From assembly GCA_964036315.1 (NCBI GenBank), contig OZ038507.1, forward strand, positions 61,094,502-61,158,501: DNA of 64,000 nucleotides, written 5' to 3'. The position numbers and the translations under genes are program-made. Positions within the stretch are counted from its first letter, which is position 1; each line of letters opens with the position of its first letter. The notes beneath the pieces were generated by a model. The model did no database searches and was not told where the DNA came from. It was given only the letters and a program-made list of their open reading frames with translations. The DNA comes from Acanthosepion esculentum. Taxonomy: Eukaryota; Mollusca; Cephalopoda; Sepiida; Sepiidae. Of this stretch, positions 48,126-59,307 are shown piece after piece.

Positions 48126-48529
48126 TCATACGTCGAATACAACCGGAAAGTAAACCAAACAAACAATCTAATAAATAAATATTTTTTGTTGTTAATTTTC
48201 AAGAATAAAAAATAAGTCCCTTTCAACATATGTATAGGTTTTATTACCAATCTATTTTAAAACAATAAACATTATAGTTAAAATAAACATTAATAGTTAA
48301 AATAAAAGCGGTGTAATAGGAAAACCGTCCTTTTATTTTGCGGGTACGGATGTCCATGTTTGCCGAAAAAGTGATGTTGATCCTAACTAGGTGCACTCTC
48401 TTTATTTCTTAAGTATAGTGAAATATTCTTCTTCTCTCCTACCATATTTTACGAAGTCTTAGTAACTATTTAGAGCTTGACAAAAAATTACTAGATTCTA
48501 GTCTACGACTTTCTAAAAAGTTATGTACC
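48126..48529. repeat. AT-rich family fragment
   Basis: GTTAAAATAAAAGCGGTGTA (48296) ties it to the 40291 family. No gene. Confidence 0.4.
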
Positions 48530-49325
48530 TTCAGGACGTAGGCGAACATGGCTCTTCACCACTTCCATTTCTTTATTATCTGTGAATTGCCGTGACTTCT
48601 TGGGAAAGATAGTGATTTCCAGTTGCCTTCTTTACGGTTTTGAATTCAGAGTTATCTTTCGCACTTCAGAATACCGACGATCATGGCTCTCTACAACTTC
48701 TTTTTCTTTATTATTTGTGAATTGTCATGACTTACTTTGAAAGATAGTATAGTGGTTTCCAGTTGCCTTCTCTATGGTTTTGAATTCACAGCTGTCTTTC
48801 GCACTTCAGAATATAGGCGATCATGGCTCTCCACAACTTCCTTTTCTTTATTATTTGTGAAATGTCATGACTTACTTTGAAAGATAGTATAGTGGTTTCC
48901 AGTTGCCTTCTCCATGGTTTTGAATTCAGAGATGACTTTCTCCCATCAGGCCATAGGTGATCATGGCTCTCCACAGTTTCCTTTTCTTTATTATATATGA
49001 ATTATCATGACTTCTTGGGAAAGATAATAGATTGGTTTCCTGCTATATTCCCCACGGTTTCGAATTACAGCTGTCTTTCTCCCTTCAGTACATTGTGATC
49101 ATGACTCTCCACAGCATCCTTTTCCTTATCTTCTTAGGAAAGATAGTAGAATGGTTACCAGTTGTCTTCTCGACTTTGAACTCACAGCTGTCATTTTCTA
49201 TTCATGGCCTAGGCAATTGTGCCTCTCCACAGCTTACTTTTTTATTATTTGTAAATTGCTTTGACGTCATGGGATAGATGGAGAAGCGGTTTCTCGCTGA
49301 CGACTCCACGCTTTTGAATTTAGTG
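48530..49325. repeat. 138-bp-type satellite, cluster C
   Basis: TCATGG landmarks at about 48546, 48681, 48821, 48961 and 49099 (periods 135, 140, 140, 138), with a more diverged unit near 49210. Each unit has the CTCCACARCTTCCTTTT, TTATTATTTGTGAATTG and GGTTTCCAGTTGCCTTCTC blocks. Confidence 0.9.
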
Positions 49326-49349
49326 TTGTATTTTTCCTAGACTGGTTGA

Positions 49350-49480
49350 CATTACCTGCTGTTTAACCCATAGCAATGGGGAGAAGAAATGGATATATGA
49401 CTTTACCCTCGATGTAACAGACTTGGCTGGAACTAGAACCCAGCTCGCCGATTGCGTTTTCCATGCCGATTATTTCTAAA
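49350..49480 (-). repeat. tRNA-like SINE
   Basis: GGAACTAGAACCCAGCTCGCCGA (about 49430) is the complement of a tRNA B box, with the A-box complement following near 49465. The body lies to the left (49350-49420). Confidence 0.5.
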
Positions 49481-49956
49481 CATTAGTTGATTTTGTATTA
49501 TTATTATTATTATTATTATTTGCAAAAGGTTACTGCGTGCGATTGTACCATTAAATGATCAGAGCTCATTTTGTTCCAAAATAATCAGTGTTGAGAGGAA
49601 CACTTCTTTTTTTTTTCGTATGTTTCCGCATGATTCAATTTCGAGAAGAAGTTTGAACTTGTGATTTTGTTCTTTTCTTCTTTTTATTGTTATTAAGTAG
49701 CGACAAATCCTTTTTACCTTTTCATTTTTAATTTAAATCCACAGAAATGTGTCGTGGTTTTGTCAATGGCTTTATTGTCTGAGGACGAAAACTGACCCCG
49801 CCTGGAAGCGGCTGAGTAGGGGACATTTTATAATCACTCAGTTGTGAAAGTGGTCTGAACTCTCATCAATTCACACGTCAAATGTGCGTGCGTGTGCATG
49901 CATGAGCGTACACACACACACACATACATTCTTAATTATCCCTTATTCCATACATA
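49481..49956. other. Short (ATT)n and (CA)n, no gene
   Basis: (ATT)n at 49498-49520 and (CA)n at 49911-49924. Nothing else recognised. Confidence 0.5.
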
Positions 49957-50159
49957 CAGTGTAACCCAGATATAAGAGACCCGGATATAGGAGAAACACG
50001 GATATAAGAGAGATTTTCTCTGGTCCCAAATTAGAGCCTGTGTTAATGTTTATATAATAGACCAAACCCGGATATAAGAGAAACCCCATATAAGAGAAAC
50101 CCGGATATAAGAGACTTATTCTCCGGTCCCGACAACTCTCTTATATCCGGGTTACACTG
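49957..50159. mobile_element. Short TIR element, family CAGTGTAACCCGG (copy 3)
   Basis: Left CAGTGTAACCCAGATATAAG, right CTTATATCCGGGTTACACTG, TA on both flanks. The internal part (GAGATTTTCTCTGGTCCCAA) matches copy 1 closely. Confidence 0.85.
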
Positions 50160-50194
50160 TATATATTTTGATTAATGGCTACATAACCAAGTTC

Positions 50195-50520
50195 TTTGAA
50201 CGGTAGAGAGCCAGGTTCAAATCTCACCGTCATTTGTCAAGGGAGTCACTTGTTGGTAATACATGCCTGTACCAATGTAGCCGTTGTTTGTCTGGTGAAC
50301 TATTACTAGTAAGCAGTGAGTTCGATCCTCACCGACTGTCCCAAGCAAAAATCGAAATTACATAACCCAATACGAGTTGGCATATCGTAAAACTAACCAA
50401 TATATGTATCTAAATATCTATCTAATATTCACCGAGTCTAATCACGTTGACCGTTACTCCGAAGTAGTGAGTTTGATCCTCACTAGGTGCCGCATGAAAA
50501 AATTCGTCATTAGATAACTC
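50195..50520 (+). repeat. Two to three tRNA-like SINE heads
   Basis: B-box-like GCCAGGTTCAAATCTCACC (50209), GTGAGTTCGATCCTCACCG (about 50317) and GTGAGTTTGATCCTCACTAG (50466) follow one another, each with a short tail ending in ATAACC-type sequence. None folds into a full tRNA. Confidence 0.55.
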
Positions 50521-51294
50521 AACAATGGTTGCCACATAAAATCAGGCAAATCAACTGAAAAACAGACGCACGTACATACATCTATATAGGGAATGTCAGT
50601 GTGTCAGTGTATCACACTTTTTCAATTTTACTCCGAGAGGCCGCAGCCCAACATATACCATTTTGGAATCAAGCCGACTCCGTGAGCAAATTAAAAAAAT
50701 TCGAAACGGGATCCGGATCCCCAATACTGAAATTTGGGATTCCCAAGTTTTTAATTACTACGATTGTTTTCCGCGAATTTTGCACATGATTTTTTTTACG
50801 ACGAATTTTTGTACGGTAACAATTTTTATATCTTGGATATATTTACCAACCTCCCCACAAGGTAAAATGTGGCACAAGGCCGAGTTTTAAAGTGGGGTAA
50901 AATCCGAACCCGTAGACTCGGCCAAAAATTCCCGTATAAAACGGTGTCGGATAGCTGTTTCCCGAGACAAGACTCTGCCCTTCGACATAGCCTCGTCTGG
51001 GGATCCCCTCTGCCCGAAGGTAGAGAGTTCGACCAGCACAGCTGGAAAAGATTCCAGCTGGACTCCGATCCAACCCCCGGAAACCAGAATTGGGAATAAT
51101 CGAAATTAAATGCGAAATCCAGTGACAGTCACCCATGAAATAAAAATAATTGTTTGTACGGAAAATAAGCACCTATGGAAATCAAATTGTCTTTAACTTA
51201 AGTGGCAGCAAAAGAATTATCGTTGAAAAGGTAAGCTTAAATATTAATGCAATAGGTAAATGCAGCGATCAGTTTTGAGTTCTTCTGTAGTTTA
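50521..51294. other. Unclassified, moderately GC-rich
   Basis: Frames of 60-109 codons on both strands overlap each other without domain signals. GTGGCACAAGGCCGA (50870) also occurs at 13784, so part is an interspersed repeat. Confidence 0.4.
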
Positions 51295-51545
51295 TTGTTG
51301 CCTATCGCATACAGCAGCACTCTGCTCCCAAAAAGAAATCTCTGTCAACAGAAGATCAGATTGCAATCAAAAGAGCCAAGGTTGCAGTACAGAATAGAAA
51401 GTCCAGTGCAAATGAAAACCCAGATCAAACGTCAGCCAGAAGAGATTTCCAATGCTCAAAATATGCAAAGACTAAGGGACTCTCAAACTCCTGAACAAGC
51501 CGAAAGCCCAATCAAGAGTCCTCCGCAGGTGCTAGCTTAAATGCT
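51295..51545 (+). pseudogene. Helitron-associated STPR-like fragment
   Basis: Across two frames the plus strand gives KKKSLSTEDQIAIKRAKVAV, NRKSSANENPDQTSARRDF, and, after a shift, SNAQNMQRLRDSQTPEQAES. The ~23-residue pattern (NAxxMxxxRxxxTPEQxExRR) is that of STPR-type repeats commonly found at the N-terminus of animal Helitron proteins and in FMBP-1-like DNA-binding proteins. Frameshifts indicate decay. No Rep or helicase motifs are nearby. Confidence 0.45.
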
Positions 51546-51549
51546 GCCA

Positions 51550-51860
51550 GATAGTACTGCACCAGGTCTCTGTATTCGGCCCTTCAAAACGAGTTATCCG
51601 ACCGAGTTCGAATTCCAGTCAAATCCATTACATTCACGTATTAATACCCTTGGGAAAGGTATGAATCCTCTTCTTCTCCCCCAGATATGGGTAAATAGCA
51701 GGACAGACCGGCTTCTATAGCTTTGGATGACAACTAGTCTACCGCAGAAAGAAATGGCTACATACTGCGGGAAAAATATCTGCCTCGTGAGTCATGTATC
51801 GAAAGATACATGATTGCCTAAGCGTGTATCACGCATGGCACATAACTGACTGGAGTCAAG
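51550..51860 (+). repeat. tRNA-derived SINE with terminal hairpin
   Basis: CCGAGTTCGAATTCCAGTC (B box, about 51602), the body CCCTTGGGAAAGGTATGAAT (51649), CAGGACAGACCGGCTTCTAT, and a hairpin TCATGTATC...GATACATGA (about 51790). This is the most complete plus-strand member of the family also seen at 24373-24645 in reverse. Confidence 0.65.
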
Positions 51861-52294
51861 ATGCCCGGTCAGGATAAATTAATTTGTTTATCAATTATGT
51901 GGTTAGAGAAATTATTTTTAAATAATGGTTGTGCGTGTAGGGGATATTAAATGAGTTCTATTTCTTAAATTATTTATTAGGTTTCTTTTAGATCTCCGTG
52001 AACATTCGCTGTTGTAACAGCGGAGGCGTGAGCTTAAGTTGTTTCTTTTTCTATAGGCGGACATTTTACACATATAAAACAAACGAATTGCTGTCCAAAT
52101 ACAACCAATACACAAGGCGTCCCTAAACTCCGGACACGGTGAAAATCTTATTAACTATATCTTTTTAGCTCCACAGATTAAACATGGTTGCTTGCAAAGC
52201 GCATCAACCTTAGCATTACAAATTATGGAAATCATATTGAAGATGTTATCTGTTGATATTCCAATTCAATTCTTGAAAATATGCATTAGGGATA

Positions 52295-52296
<2 letters not shown>
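51861..52296. other. No recognised feature
   Basis: AT-rich, no supportable gene. Confidence 0.45.

Positions 52297-52350
<54 letters not shown>
52297..52350. repeat. (TA)n microsatellite
   Basis: Uninterrupted TA units. No gene recognised from 52351 to 52960. Confidence 0.95.
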
Positions 52351-52353
<3 letters not shown>

Positions 52354-52959
52354 AGGATCATTTTCCAACTTATTTAACATGATCTTGGCTCTCTCTAACT
52401 TTCTAACTTTCTGTTCTAGAGTAACACGGTGCCTCAGAGGTTTCACGTACGATTTCATTTTCTTTTTTCACTGCTCTTCAGACTGTCAAATCTGAAATTC
52501 GTCTCTCACGTGCCATGGATTGAGTTGGATCTTTTCTAATTGATCTCTTTAACTCTAAGTTGAAAATGATGATCCTACTTCCTGTTTTGATCTACTGAAC
52601 TAGTTTTCCTCCCTACTTTTCCCTCTTTCTTATACTTATTCATCATTTTCGTGATGGTTCTTGAAGATGGAAGCCAGTGTGTGGATGTTGGTACCATTAC
52701 TGAAGGCCTAAATGATATTTTTCCTCTCACCATTGCTCAGTTGGGAAGACAGTGAGGCTGACAGAAAACAATTGGAACCTGTTCTCTTTCTCGCTGAATA
52801 ACTGAAAGGGTTTTTCAGTGATTCTTACGACAAACGGTATCAAGATAGCAAAATGTCTTACCTGAAAAGCTGAAACTCAATTAGTTCAGTGTTTTTTTAG
52901 ATATTAAATATTTTGTGGGATGAACACTTATGCTATTACACGATTATAGTTAAAACTCT

Positions 52960-52962
<3 letters not shown>

Positions 52963-53004
<42 letters not shown>
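52963..53004. repeat. (TA)n microsatellite
   Basis: TA units at the 3' side (minus-strand sense) of the third hammerhead unit. Confidence 0.95.
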
Positions 53005-53008
<4 letters not shown>

Positions 53009-53011
53009 CGT

Positions 53012-53055
53012 CCACAGACAGACTGTTTCGCTGTTTCACAGCTCATCATTGTGGC
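53012..53055 (-). ncRNA. Hammerhead ribozyme 3, one core change
   Basis: Minus strand: helix I CCACA/TGTGG; core ATGATGA where CTGATGA is required (the change is at 53049); helix II GCTGT/ACAGC, five perfect pairs with loop GAA; GAAA; short helix III with loop AGTCT; triplet GTC. Everything but the first core base is canonical. That C is essential in studied hammerheads, so this copy is predicted inactive. It lies between a tRNA-like head and (TA)n, as ribozyme 2 does. Confidence 0.7.
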
Positions 53056-53057
53056 TA

Positions 53058-53142
53058 GACGTCCGGTTTCCTCTAGCTAGGATCGAAACCAGACTGAATT
53101 GGCGTCAGTCGGAACTTGTAACACTAAGCCGTCGCCGCACGT
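53058..53142 (-). repeat. tRNA-like SINE head upstream of hammerhead 3
   Basis: Minus strand: CGACGGCTTAGTGTTACAAG (A-box-like) and TCTGGTTTCGATCCTAGC (B-box-like), about 30 bp apart, then some 30 bp to the ribozyme. Confidence 0.55.
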
Positions 53143-53278
53143 GAATGTGAAGGTGAATTTTAGCGTGTTTATTTTTAGATTTAGATAAACACAGAGTGAC
53201 TGACAGTGACTCAATTCTGCCGAAGAGTCATACTATATTAGCTTTAATAGTCACTGTTTACAAACGCGCACTTCAAAC
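53143..53278. other. No recognised feature
   Basis: Short spacer between repeats. Confidence 0.4.
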
Positions 53279-53325
<47 letters not shown>

Positions 53326-53502
53326 TGAACATTGAAGTCAACACTTAGAGGCGTTAGGCCGTTTCATGCTAGACGCAATCGTCAGGCCACCTGACGATTG
53401 CGTCTAGAATGAAACGGCCTGTCCTCTCTATGTTAACTGACGATTGCGTCTAGCCTGTCGCCTTTAAGTGTTGACTTCAATGTTCACTTTTATATTTACA
53501 CA

Positions 53503-53555
<53 letters not shown>

Positions 53556-53601
53556 TGAGCACTTTATCCCATAAATATATCACACCTTAAGAGTATATTT
53601 C

Positions 53602-53654
<53 letters not shown>

Positions 53655-53655
53655 C
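53279..53655. repeat. Palindromic copy of the 15251 family between (TA)n arrays
   Basis: (TA)n, then AAAGTGAACATTGAAGTCAAC with its inverse GTTGACTTCAATGTTCACTTT at about 53468. Inner GACGCAATCGTCAGG / CCTGACGATTGCGTC also pair. Then a (CT)n run (53498-53551), the tail GATATTGAGCACTTTATCCC, and (TA)n to 53653. Three hammerhead-like CTGACGATTGCGTCTAG signatures occur, none complete. Confidence 0.8.
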
Positions 53656-54565
53656 AAAGTAAAATTCTTAGGAGTTAATTTTTTTTGGAAGAAAAATAGA
53701 AAATAAAGTTTTCTTATTTATTTTGAAAATTAATAAGAATAATGATTTTGACAATTTATACGGCTTTGCTCAGTAGCATTGTCATAGATTTAGACCATGA
53801 AGAAACATTTTACCTTCTGTTTAATTCTTGTTTTCCACAATAAGTGGGCGGGTTGAATATCCCCAACCGCCCCTATGACGCCGTAGATGAGTTGGAACTA
53901 GCTTCATTATAGGAAGATTATTATCTGAAAAGTTCATGAGTCATTACTACTTATCCGCAAGCTGTTCGCAATAATATTTCTTTGCATGTTCGTTTTCTCA
54001 CTAAATTTGCGTCGATGCATTTTCCAACTTTTGCTGTTGTTTGACTGTCTTAAATGAGTCATTGTCGCTAATCCATGAGGTGGATTAACATTCTTTTCCT
54101 TGTTGACGAGTATCGTGAAGCATCGGCCGAAACGGAATAAGATTAGCTAAACATCTGTGCGTGGTAAACCGTAATGAGTGATAATATCTTAAAACCTTTT
54201 CATCATTAAGGCCTTTAGTCGTGTTTGTCGCTTGTCGTGTACCTTGTCGATTTTGTCGATCTAGTCGAACTTGTCCCATCCTTGTTTACGAACGCTACAT
54301 TAACCGCAACGAGACATTTTTCTTGTAATCAGAGAATAGAAAAAAATCCCCATTACAATCCTCGGCGAAGGGCAATTATTAGCGAGGTTCACCGTGTTTT
54401 TTTTACAATGATGTTCCCCCGAGAGCCGCTCGTGGTAGAGGGTTACAGAGTAAGAGGCACAATTTAAGCGCGGTGTGTGGGGGAAGATAACAGCTGACCC
54501 TAGACTTAAAGAGGTTAAGATTTTAACGATCGAGAAAGCATCCTCTTGGGAGTTGGTTACACAAA
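53656..54565. other. No recognised feature
   Basis: CATCGGCCGAAACGG near 54121 resembles the GAAAC half of the hairpin motif at 37000. Frames here overlap on opposite strands without domain signals. Confidence 0.4.
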
Positions 54566-54569
54566 GCAG

Positions 54570-55000
54570 CTGGCTGAATATGACTACTACGTCGCGAGTT
54601 CGATCCTCACCGAATGTTCCATGCAACATTTCGACATTAAATAACAGAAAAATAGCTGACATGTCATAAAAATAACCATCAACCAACCTAATTTAACTGA
54701 AGTACCTCAGCACGGGGTAATGGTTAACGAGACTTGTCTGGTTGACCACTACTGCTGAGTAGTGAGTTCGATTCTTACCGGGTGCCCCATACAAAGAATA
54801 GCACAACAAATGTTGACATTTTTTAGAATCAACTGACCTAACCTAACCTAAATTCCTTGATATGTAGTAATGGTTAGTGAGGATCGGCTGGTTGGACTTA
54901 ACAACTGTGTAGCGAGTGCGATTATCACCAGTTGTTTCATGCAAAAGTTTGATATTAATAACCCAAGTGCTGACATCGTAATATTAACCAACCAACGGAA
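54570..55000 (+). repeat. Three tRNA-like SINE heads in a row
   Basis: B-box-like GCGAGTTCGATCCTCACCG (about 54594), GTGAGTTCGATTCTTACCGG (54763) and GCGAGTGCGATTATCACC (54913), each preceded at 40-50 bp by TAATGGTTARCGAG-like A boxes in the second and third. A body follows each (ATTAATAACC...TGACAT). Likely repeated insertion of one SINE family next to itself. Confidence 0.6.
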
Positions 55001-55069
55001 GTCACATTTGCAAAATTGTGGCGTGTCTGTGTGATTTGTCTATGAAATAAATATCAACTGGCGAATGTT

Positions 55070-55640
55070 GGTGAAATGAATTTGTAAAGTACCGAGAAAA
55101 CTATCATTGAAAAAAAAAACGCAAAGAATAGTGGGTCCGCTTAGTGTGACGGCAAAAGAATAGGTGAAAAAGTAATGTTTATAATTTTGAGAAGAGTTCT
55201 TCTGTCAGTTTGGGCCCAAAACGAGATGTTTAGTAAACAAGAAATCTCTCTGTTATACCCAAAGAAGACAACAAAAATAATAAATACTGTTTAGTTATTA
55301 GATTGTTTACATTGTTTATTTACACTATTTACTTATTATATTGTTTTGGAATGGTTGGCAAAACTTCGGCTAATTCCCTATCGATTCGAACTTTTTAAAA
55401 TGGTAAATAATAAGGATTTCCTCATAGTTGGTTATCATATTTTCATAATTTAGTAAATGTTTTAATTTTTGTCAAACTTGGAACTTCGTGTCAAAAGAAA
55501 AAAAAAACGCAGTCTCCAAATGACGGTGTTTCCGTTGACAATGTCATTATTTTAACTAGCATCTCTCTTCGGCAATATTTATTGTTTTAAAAAACGATGA
55601 GAATTGTAATAAAACTTAACATATGATGAAAGTGAATTTA
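55070..55640. repeat. Interspersed repeat, copy paired with 60405-60990
   Basis: ACCGAGAAAACTATCATTGA, GTAAACAAGAAATCTCTCTG and TGTTTTAAAAAACGATGAG occur in the same order in both segments, with only moderate divergence. A shorter relative of the left part is at 51180-51350, next to the Helitron-like fragment, so a Helitron-related non-autonomous element is possible. Confidence 0.6.
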
Positions 55641-56193
55641 TACATTCTTTTTTTGCTCTTGATAATTTACAACAAAAATAATAAACATTATTTGTTTATT
55701 GGATTTTATTTACAAGAATAATTTAATAATTACAACATTCTAAAAACTTATACAATTAAAACTAAAGCAATGTAATATTTATCATTTACCAATTTATAAA
55801 GAAATAAATATGAAAACGTTTTTTTTTATTTATAAATGTATAAACATTTACTAAATTTTCAAAATATTTGTATCAACTATAAGTAGGTATCTTTATGAAT
55901 TCGTAAAAAAGAGTTTTTTCTTATTTTAAACTACATTTTTTGCGAAGAAAGTTAGTAATTTCACAGACTCAAAACCAAAAAAAAAAAAAGATTTTTGACT
56001 AAAATTTCGGACGTGCTAAGAAGGATTAAAAACTTTCAAAAAATAATCAAAAATCATTTTGGTCTTTCCTCTTAATGACATAAACATTTAGACGATAAAA
56101 TTTCGTTTTCATCAAGTTTAAGACCGTTTTTATTAAGTTATGCTTTTTTTTTTTAGCGATTTCATGAAGTTACCTTAAGCAAATCATTATTAT
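55641..56193. repeat. AT-rich family copies
   Basis: Copies of the 40291 family in both orientations (for example TTTATTGGATTTTATTTAC and TTACTAAATTTTCAAAATAT). No gene. Confidence 0.45.
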
Positions 56194-56685
56194 TTGCCAT
56201 TTTATAAAGTTCGAATTAATTGGCGATTAACTGATGTTAACTTGGGCTTTGGCCTAGTGTTTTTGAAACTCTCAAGCATAAACTTTTGCCGACGCCAGGC
56301 AAGTATGGTTAAAGTATGGCAAATGGTTAAATCAGTTGAACTTGTCGGAGTTACCTTCTTCATTAATTCCCATACTCTTCACCAGGGGTCTCTACCCCCA
56401 TGCTATAAATATCGGGCGACTTCTAGCCACTACCTCTTCTTTCCCTCAGGCTTCGTGCTGCGTTCCACCTCGCGTGGTGGTGAGGTAAATCTCTCTTCCT
56501 TCTTCATTTCAGCGACAAAATGTAAGCTCTTAGAAGACCAGCGTTTCCTATTTCTGAGAAAACGCTATGAACATTACAAACATTCACCAAAATACGAACA
56601 TTTACCAAAGAACAAACACAATGTTCCCACACACGCAAATGTTTATGTGTATGTGTTTTGCGATTTGTCGTTAATACATATATTC

Positions 56686-56690
<5 letters not shown>
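56194..56690 (+). other. Open frame of doubtful meaning
   Basis: A frame open from 56194 to 56976 has a mixed N-terminal 165 codons before it runs into poly-(Ile-Tyr) from (TA)n. The first 60 bp overlap a reverse copy of the 40291 AT-rich repeat. I recognise no domain. The frame probably reflects chance plus the microsatellite. Confidence 0.2.

Positions 56691-56765
<75 letters not shown>
56691..56765. repeat. (TA)n microsatellite
   Basis: About 75 bp of TA. The following 56766-57160 shows no gene. Confidence 0.95.
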
Positions 56766-56769
<4 letters not shown>

Positions 56770-57160
56770 CTTGTTTGTCTTATTTCATCTTCAGTTGGAC
56801 AAATTAAGTCCGCCAATTTTCATGTAGTTGGACCTTTTAATATTCTACCAGGAGTTACACACGTGTTTCAAATACACGCACACCCGCTCCTCTACAAACA
56901 TGCATCACTAAACCATTCTTATCATCTAAAATATTTTCTTGCTTTAAATAACATGCAAAGGGTTGACAAGCCGTAGAAAATGAATCAGCCAATCCATTAA
57001 AAAAAAACTTTTATTTCAATTCAAATGTTAACCCAGTACACTTCCCTGTTACGTAAAGGGTCACAACATCGCCACACTAGTTGTTGCTTCTCTGGTTTCC
57101 GTGACAAATATGTTATTACTTGTTGAATTATCAGCCCTACATCCAAAGTATATTTGCTTA

Positions 57161-57737
57161 TACACCCTTGTGCAAATTATTTAAAACAAAATGAATAATT
57201 CCGTTATTATTTATTATTTACTTTTCTTTCTTATTTTCCCAATGAAACATGACCCAGTGCACATGTTAGTACTTTGTATGTCCATTCCAAGTAGCCGTTC
57301 GTTGCAGATTGACCATAGATTCTCGACTGGATGTAAATCAGTAGAGTTTCCGGGCCAGTCTATAGTACTTCGATTTGCTCTCTGGTAAGGCTTGCCAGTG
57401 TGTTCGTGCAGCATTACAAATTTTCGTACGATTCCTTGGAATAACGTCCATCACAGACAATGACCGTAGGACAACTAATCGACTGTCAAGACAATAGTGT
57501 CTGGACGTGATGAAAATCTGCTGCAATCACGGATGACGCAATATTTTTCTAGGCCAAACAAATTTCATAATACACCCCGAATATAGATTCATATTACTGC
57601 ACACCACTGAAAATGACCTCATCTGATGAAAAATAGAAATCGATTACACCCTGTCACTCCAGTGGGTCTAAAACTGACCGTATGGTGAAAGAAAGAAAAC
57701 TAAAGCAGTCGTTTCAATTAATTTGCACAAGGGTGTA
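57161..57737 (-). mobile_element. Tc1-like element with intact terminal repeats
   Basis: Left TACACCCTTGTGCAAATTAT and right AATTTGCACAAGGGTGTA are inverted repeats. TA precedes the left end. The 577-bp length against about 1.3-1.6 kb for complete Tc1 elements shows internal deletion. A second fragment is at 40835-41030. Confidence 0.85.
57214..57640 (-). pseudogene. Tc1-like transposase remnant
   Basis: The minus-strand frame 57414-57214 reads STIDWPGNSTDLHPVENLWS, the conserved DWP.NSPDLNPIENLW block with the catalytic Glu retained. About 57620 on the same strand encodes SDEVIF, consistent with the first catalytic Asp motif. The middle Asp block (QQDNAP.H) is missing or shifted. Downstream LLGMDIQSTNMCTGSCFIG is degraded C-terminus. 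Confidence 0.7.
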
Positions 57738-58095
57738 AAGTTATCATAGCCTTCAAACGGGTGGAGGAAACGTTGTTATAAACATCAAATAAAATAACTT
57801 TCTGTCTTTATAAAAAAAAGGAAGCCGCGATAAAAATAGATTTTTATTGTTCTACTGCTTTTATAAATAGACGAAACAGAGACGAAATGCTATTTAGATA
57901 AAACACAAAATAAAGATGTTGTTTTATGAGTTAGGAACTATGAGATGATCAGTAATCACTATAATAGCCAAACCTGGCCGGACTAAATGAATAATGAATG
58001 AGTAGTAGTAATCCCCCACTACTACCTCCAAAGAAAAGGGAAACAAAAAAGACAGAAAGGTGTTCGTTTTTTATTCTTTAGTATCTGTTTGGTTC
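57738..58095. other. No recognised feature
   Basis: AT-rich spacer, no gene. Confidence 0.45.
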
Positions 58096-59190
58096 AGTTT
58101 TTCTCAACCTTTTAAGCAAAGGCTAGGAGCAAACGAAAATATCATAGCACACTGAGCAACAATTTTAAATGGTATATAGTTGAATAGAAGCATTGAAATA
58201 AAGTGAGTCTATTTTTTAAAAATCTGTGGTTTTATTCGTAACATTTAAATATGTTATGAAATAAAACCATAGATTTTTTTAAAAATTCACTCACCTTATT
58301 AAATTTCAATTATTCTATTCAACTATTTGTGCAGCTTATTTAGTATGAAATCAGAACCTGTTACTTTTTCGCGATTTCTTCAATGCTTAGTCAAATGTCC
58401 GATAAGCAGACCCTCATTTCTTCTTCGGTTGACTTTCTCGCTTATATTTGATGTGGTTTAGGGTTCAGAAGAAGCAGGAAATTGCAATAAAACTGATTAA
58501 TTCTTTTTAGCTAATGTGGGATATTCCTTTTGTATTGAAATCCAAAATGTATCAATGGGTACCGTCGAATGTTTTATTTTGAGCCCTCGATCAGTAGAAA
58601 TGGTGACCAATTCTTATTCATCACATAACTGAAGTTCAATATTAGAAGGATCATTTATGAAGGGAATTCGAATCCAATCGAACTTTTCTGTGAGAATATT
58701 TATTGACCTTTTAGTTTGATAAAGTTCTTCGCAATGTGTCAGTTATACTTGTGGATAAAATTTTTTTGTATTTCTTTGACGCACAAATATGAACTTATTT
58801 TATTTCAATGTTTCTATTCAGCTATTTGTGCAGCTCATTTAGTGTGAAACCTGTGCCTGGTGTTTTTCACGATTTCTTCAATGTTTGGTGGAATGTGCAA
58901 CAAGCAGACCCCCATTTCTTCTCCAGTTGATAGTAGTCTTTCTCGTTTTTTTTGTTTGTTTGTTTTTTGTTTGTTTTTATTATGTACCGTTACTATTTCC
59001 ATACACGCATAAATTTATGCCGAGGGGCACCTCGACGTGGTTTAATGGTTAGAAAGCTTTTCTTACTAGATCATTTACGACTGAGTAGTGAGTTCGATCC
59101 TCACTGGGTGACCTTGTGCCGCATCTATGCCGCGATTAGAAAATCACTATAGTTATGCCGTGACAATATTTCACGGTGCACTTAACAATA
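58096..59190 (-). mobile_element. hAT element, paralogue of 43065-44241
   Basis: It begins CAGTTTTTCTCAACC at about 58096. The transposase-derived block (GTACCGTCGAATGTTTTATT through GTGTCAGTTATACTTGTGGA) matches 43480-43680 almost base for base. The end near 59150-59180 (TGCCGTGACAATATTTCACG) matches 44158-44185. Encodes the same degraded STDRGLKIKHS block on the minus strand. A SINE head is inserted at about 59020-59150. Confidence 0.7.
59018..59152 (+). repeat. tRNA-like SINE inserted in hAT remnant
   Basis: CACCTCGACGTGGTTTAATG and GTTAGAAAGC form the A-box side; GTGAGTTCGATCCTCACTGG is the B box. This is the best-preserved head of the family at 50195 and 54570. The sequence resumes with hAT material (TATGCCGTGACAATATTTCA) directly after it. 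Confidence 0.65.
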
Positions 59191-59307
59191 ACTGGTTATG
59201 TTAAAAAGAAGGCAAAAAATATCGTAGTTGAATTCAACTCAGAAAATGAACAGAAGGACATTATCATTGACAAAATGCAAACAGAAGTGGGCCCCTTTAG
59301 TTTAGTG

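Noticed and set aside
56194..56976. 260-codon plus-strand frame as a gene
   Set aside because: Its start overlaps an interspersed repeat and its end is poly-(Ile-Tyr). The middle has no recognisable domain.
50195..59152. Genuine tRNA genes at the B-box-like sites
   Set aside because: None shows a full cloverleaf with paired acceptor and anticodon stems. They fit SINE heads.
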